Source of the DNA: Anolis sagrei
Lineage: Eukaryota; Chordata; Lepidosauria; Squamata; Anolidae
Length of the DNA stretch: 64,000 nt
NCBI RefSeq assembly: GCF_037176765.1
Contig: NC_090034.1
Location: forward strand, 95,952,500-96,016,499
Direction: 5' to 3'
Both the position numbers and the translations under genes were made by a program. Below are positions 59,891-64,000 of the stretch, one piece after another; within the stretch, counting starts at the first letter, position 1, and the number at the start of each line of letters is the position of its first letter. The notes under the pieces were generated by a model. That model was given only the letters and a program-made list of their open reading frames with translations, ran no database searches and was not told the DNA's origin.

Positions 59891-60665
59891 CTAGATTTAT
59901 TTATTTATTTCGAACATTTGTATCCTGTCCTATCTCAACCTCCGCAGAGGGACTCAGGTCGGCTAACAACCGGCACACCATGGTGCTCACAACCAAATCA
60001 TAGAAATACAATTTAAATAAAACAGTATAAAACCATATAAAACTCGTATAAAAACATTAAAACAGTCAACCAGTCACCGATTTAAGTCATCGTCCCAAAA
60101 GCAGTTCGTCAAGTCCATTAAAGCCGTCACTTTGCCAGGTCAGCCTAGTCTGCAAAAGCCTGATCCCATAAACAGGATTTCTCTTGTTTCCGAAAGGTCA
60201 GGAGGGATGGAGCTGATCTAATTTTGCTTGGGAGGGAGTTCCACAGCTGAGGGGCCACCACAGAAAAGGCCCTGTCCCTTGTCCCCACCAAACACGATTG
60301 CGATGATGGGGGGACAACGAGCAGGGCCTCCCCAGATGATCTTAGGGTCCTAGGTGGATCATAGCGGGAGATATGTTCAGACAAGTAAACTGGGTCAGAA
60401 CCGTTCAGGGCTTTATAGGCCAAAGCCAGCACTTTGAATTGTGTTCGGAAGCTAATTGGCAGCCAGTGGAGTTGGCATACCAAGGGCGTTGTATGCTCCC
60501 TGTACACCGCTCCAGTGAGCAACCTGGCTGCCGAACGTTGGACTAGTTGAAGCTTCCGGGCAGTCTTCAGAGGCAACCCATGTAGAGTGTGTTGCAGTAG
60601 TCTATTCGGGTTGTAACCAGAGCACGGACCACCGTGGCCAAGTCAGACTTCCCAAGAATGACCCC
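59891..60665 (-). repeat. L2-type LINE 3' end, minus orientation
   Basis: The minus strand encodes KLQLVQRSAARLLTGAVYRE, LHWLPISFRTQFKVLALAYK, VGTRDRAFSVVAPQLWNSLP, then a 3' UTR ending in (AAAT)n at 59891. Opposite orientation to 59550-59890. Confidence 0.9.
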
Positions 60666-60736
60666 TGTCCCGTTGTCCCTTTGAAGACAGGCAAAAACCT
60701 TCCTCTGTCATCAGGCATTTATAAACTGATTTTGTT

Positions 60737-60920
60737 TTGATCGTGTCAGAAGCGACTTTGGAAACTGCAAGTCGCTTCTGGTATGAGAGATGTTGCCCAG
60801 GGGACACCCGGATGTGTTACCATCCTGTGGCATGTTTCTCTCATGTCTCTGCATGGGAAGCTGGAGTTGACAGATGGGAGCTCACTCCGTCTTGTGGATT
60901 CGAACTGCCGATGAGGGGTG
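60737..60920 (-). repeat. tRNA-derived SINE (tail GACACGA), diverged
   Basis: The reverse complement has GGCAGTTCGAATCC (B box), CCCCTGGGCAACATCTCTC, AGAAGCGACTTGCAGTTTC and ends TTCTGACACGA. Confidence 0.75.
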
Positions 60921-60949
60921 GACTTTAAAATATGGTGTCATTGATTTAA

Positions 60950-61112
60950 AAGTGTGTTAATAATGTAATGCATTTAATGTTTAATGGTTTTAATAACATT
61001 GTTTTATTTTTTTTATATTTATATGCATTCACATAGTCTTAATTAACAGTGTTTTATATTTATTGTTAGCTGCCTTGAGTCCTGTATTGGGAGAAAGGCA
61101 GAATATAAAGTA
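60950..61112 (+). repeat. LINE 3' tail fragment
   Basis: GCTGCCTTGAGTCCTGTATT and GGCAGAATATAAAGTAAATA. Confidence 0.5.
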
Positions 61113-61137
61113 AATATGGATTCCTAATTCAATATAC

Positions 61138-61335
61138 TGTCGAAGGCTTTCATGGCCAAAAGCACTGGGTTGTTTTAGATTTTTCGGGCTGTATGGCCAT
61201 GTTCTCGAAGCATTCTCTCCTGACGTTGTGAGGTCTCACAACCTCTAAGGATGCCATAGATGCAGGCAAAATGTCAGGAGAGAATGCTTCTAGAACATGG
61301 CCATACAGCCCGAAAAACCTACAACAACCCAATTC
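61138..61335. repeat. Paired inverted Penelope-like element termini
   Basis: GTCGAAGGCTTTCATGGCC, then GGGCTGTATGGCCATGTTCT and its inverse AGAACATGGCCATACAGCCC, with GTGAGGTCTCACAACCTC at the centre. Confidence 0.7.
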
Positions 61336-62057
61336 CTAATTCGTTCCTATTGTAGAAAAGCCTTTCCCCAGCCTAACGCTCTCCAAATGTTTTGGTCTTT
61401 TACTCACATCATCTCTATTCAATATGGCTGTGCTAACTGGGGATGATGGGAGCTACATCAACATACCTGAAGTCTACCAGGTTGGGCATGTGAAAACCTT
61501 TCTAACACATTTTAAAATGAATTGATGGGACTTTAATAGTGTGCTGTTTAGTTGTGATGTTCTGCTTTAATGAATCTATTTTAAATTCTCAGTGTTGTTT
61601 AATTGGATTTTAACCTCCCGTTTCCTGGAGCCACGCAAGGGAAGTTGAGCGAATGTGCATATAGATCTCTTTCTTCCGATGAGAGCGGCCAAGACTGTTG
61701 TGACAAGGAATAGATTGTAAAGAGGGACAAACAAGGCCATGTCCTAACAGGACACTTGCACTATCTCCTCATTTTTCCTTCCAAAATTCCCAAATTAAGT
61801 GTGTGTGTTTTTTCTCAGTGACTTGGCTTAATGCCTGTCTATTCTTTGGTCTTACCTTGAATTTTAAATATGATGCTGATGCTAAATCATCAGTTATGTT
61901 AAGTTAGGTTGTTTGGGCTTTGAACTGTAAAACAAACCAAAGGAGTTTTGCCAGCACAGTGTTGTGGTTTCAGCTCACTACTAAGTGACTTTGAGCAAGT
62001 CCCTCTCTCCCTCAAGCCTTAGAGAAATGCAGTGAGAAACCTCCACTGAACAAATCC
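61336..62057. other. Intergenic, no recognised feature
   Basis: Nothing recognised apart from short simple tracts. Confidence 0.4.
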
Positions 62058-62058
62058 A

Positions 62059-62336
62059 TCTATATAAATAAAATGTAATGTTCGTTTGTGGGATTGACAT
62101 AACTCAAAAACCACTGGATGAATTGACACCAAATTAGGACACAATACACCTATCAGGCCAATGAGTGACCATCACTCATAAAAACTGAAAAGCAGAAGAG
62201 ACGTAAAAAGGCAAAAAAAATTAAAAAATACATTACAATGCATGTGCAAAACCACATACACACACACACATATATATGCACACAAAACACATATACACAG
62301 AGTGGGCCAGAGCAATACGTGACAGGGGACGGCTAG
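62059..62336 (+). mobile_element. Nonautonomous Helitron, first unit of a dimer
   Basis: Starts TCTATATAAATAAAATGTAA after A (62058) and ends GTGGGCCAGAGCAATACGTG, ACAGGGGACGGCTAG. 278 bp. Confidence 0.7.
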
Positions 62337-62889
62337 TCTATATAAATAAAAATGTAGTGTTTGTTTGTGGGAGTAACATAACTCAAAAACCACTGGATGA
62401 ATTGACACCAAATTTGGACACAATACACCTAACAGTCCAACGAGTGTCCATCACCCCTAAACAAACAAACAAACACACACACACAAACCCAGTAGAACAG
62501 ACTTAAAACCCCCCAAAAATATGCCATATATACATATACATATACACATACACTCATATAAATATACACATTCACACATTCATACACACACACACACACA
62601 CACATATATGCACAAACACAAACAAATATATACATATACACACATACATATTCATACACACATACATAAACACATATATACACATAAATATGCACATAGA
62701 CAAGAACACATATGCACAATATGCATGTACACATATAAACACACAAATACACAAATATATGCACACACATATATACACACAGATACACACACACACACAT
62801 AAACACACACATAAACACACACATATATATACACACAAAACACATATACACAGACTGGGCCACAGCAACGTGTGGCAGGGGATGGATAG
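62337..62889 (+). mobile_element. Nonautonomous Helitron, second unit of a dimer
   Basis: Starts TCTATATAAATAAAAATGTA directly after the CTAG of the first unit and ends GGCCACAGCAACGTGTGGCA, GGGGATGGATAG followed by T. Its middle (about 62460-62840) is an expanded ACAC/ACAT-rich microsatellite. Confidence 0.7.
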
Positions 62890-63084
62890 TATTATCTAAA
62901 CATCCCAAGTTTCAGCAACTTTTAAAATGCCCCATGTTCTCCATTTGTCCTCAGCTTACTTCAAACTGAGTTCAAAGTGCAAAAGTAATTTAGCTGTTAG
63001 AAGAGAAGCATTGAATACTTCCCAGTCGCCGCAAACAAAAGCAAATCACTGCAACCTCTCCTAGTCTTTCTTCTTCATAGAATT

Positions 63085-64000
63085 ATGGAAAAAGTAGACC
63101 CGTGCCACAGCAAATTGGTTTCAGAAAAGGCCAAAGCTGCACATCACCAGTGCTGAACCTGACTCAGCACATAGAAGATGGTTTTGAAAGGCAACATATT
63201 ACAGGAGCTGCCTTCATAGACCTGTCAGCAGCATATTATACTGTAAATCATTGCCTTCTCATAGAATCATAAAGTTGGAAGAGACCTCATGGGCCATCCA
63301 GTCTAACCCCCTGCCAAGAAGCAGGACAAAGCACCCCCAACAGATGACCATCCAGCCTCTGTTTAAAAGCCTCCATAGAAGGAGCCCCCACCACACTTTG
63401 GGGTAGAGAGTTCTACTGCTGAACAGTTCTCACAGTTAGGAAATTCTTCCTAATGTTCTCCTGAGAAAAAATTATAATATCACAAAGGACTACCACCTCA
63501 CCTGCTTCATAGCAAACCTGCTACAAAACAGGAGCTTTTTTGTTGAGTTCCAGGGCTAGAGAAAAAGATGACGAAAACAGAAAAATGGCCTGCCTCAGGG
63601 GAGTGTGCTTGCTCCATCAATGTTTAACATTTACACAAATGATCAGCCACTGCCAGAAGGAACAGAGAATTTTTCATCTATGCTGATGATCATGCCATCA
63701 CCATCCATGCAGGGAGCTTTGAAATGGTTGAAGCTTTAGGTGCTCTTACTGCCTGTTTCAGGGAAAAGCAGCTGATTCCTAATCCATCTAAAATGCAGAC
63801 ATGTGCTTTTCATCTTAAGAGCAGATAAGCATCCCAAGCTCTCAGGATTACCTGGGAAGGAATCCCACTGGAGCATTGTAACACACCAAAATACCTAGGA
63901 GTCACTCTGGACCGTGCTCTGACTTATAAGAAGCACTGCTTGAATATCAAGCAAAAAGTGAGTGCTAGAAATAATATTGTACGAAAGCGGACTGGCACAA
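63085..64000 (+). mobile_element. Non-LTR retrotransposon (14222 family), running off the window
   Basis: Follows the 14380-15130 part of the young copy (AGAATTATGGAAAAA, GACCTGTCAGCAGC, GGAGTGTGCTTGCTCCATC, GCTGATGATC) with several frame breaks. Interrupted by a CR1 at 63261-63455; the 3' part lies beyond the window. Confidence 0.85.
63261..63455 (-). mobile_element. CR1 LINE 3' end nested in the LINE at 63085
   Basis: ATAGAATCATAAAGTTGGAA, AGAGACCTCATGGGCCATCC and onward are the reversed CR1 3' end. TTCTC occurs on both sides (63256-63260, 63456-63460); removing one copy plus the insert restores the host LINE sequence. Confidence 0.88.

Noticed and set aside
62521-62908. Cys/Tyr/Val- or His/Thr-rich open frames
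   Set aside because: They are translations of an AC/ACAT microsatellite inside a Helitron.

Overview
The window is vertebrate nuclear DNA, most likely from a squamate reptile and probably an iguanian lizard. The evidence is the mixture of repeats: BovB/RTE, CR1, L2 and L1 LINEs, tRNA-derived SINEs with a BovB-like tail (Sauria-SINE type), a 5S-rRNA-derived SINE, a Penelope-like element with a GIY-YIG remnant, many hAT MITEs, Helitrons and a mariner. There are no bacterial features. || Two conserved housekeeping genes lie head to head. SAE1 (SUMO-activating enzyme subunit 1) is on the minus strand, complete in nine coding exons (385-24665, 350 codons plus stop). ZC3H4 (CCCH zinc-finger protein, partner of WDR82 in the Restrictor complex that limits non-coding transcription) is on the plus strand, complete in fourteen coding exons (26818-53403, 1276 codons plus stop). 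This matches the SAE1/ZC3H4 divergent pair I know from human 19q13.3. I assembled the exons by hand from reading frame, splice sites and remembered human proteins; all phases close. || Layout: 1-384 SAE1 3' UTR; 385-24665 SAE1 with repeat-rich introns; 24666-26817 intergenic promoter region, where a GC-rich module (CRE and NRF1-like sites) is present twice, separated by about 1.25 kb of retroelement and Helitron debris; 26818-27014 ZC3H4 exon 1; 27015-39966 a 13-kb first intron; 39967-53403 the remaining ZC3H4 exons; 53404 to about 56.2 kb ZC3H4 3' UTR with a 315-bp tandem duplication; 56.3-64 kb intergenic repeats in which I recognise no gene. || The most noteworthy signals concern splicing. 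ZC3H4 has a textbook AT-AC, U12-type intron between the exons coding zinc fingers 2 and 3, and two successive introns with GC donors. Mobile elements have landed within about 10 bp of two splice donors: a LINE at SAE1 exon 4, whose target-site duplication copies the donor, and a DNA element at ZC3H4 exon 13. I found no phage-, CRISPR- or operon-like system and no evidence of a wholly new gene system.
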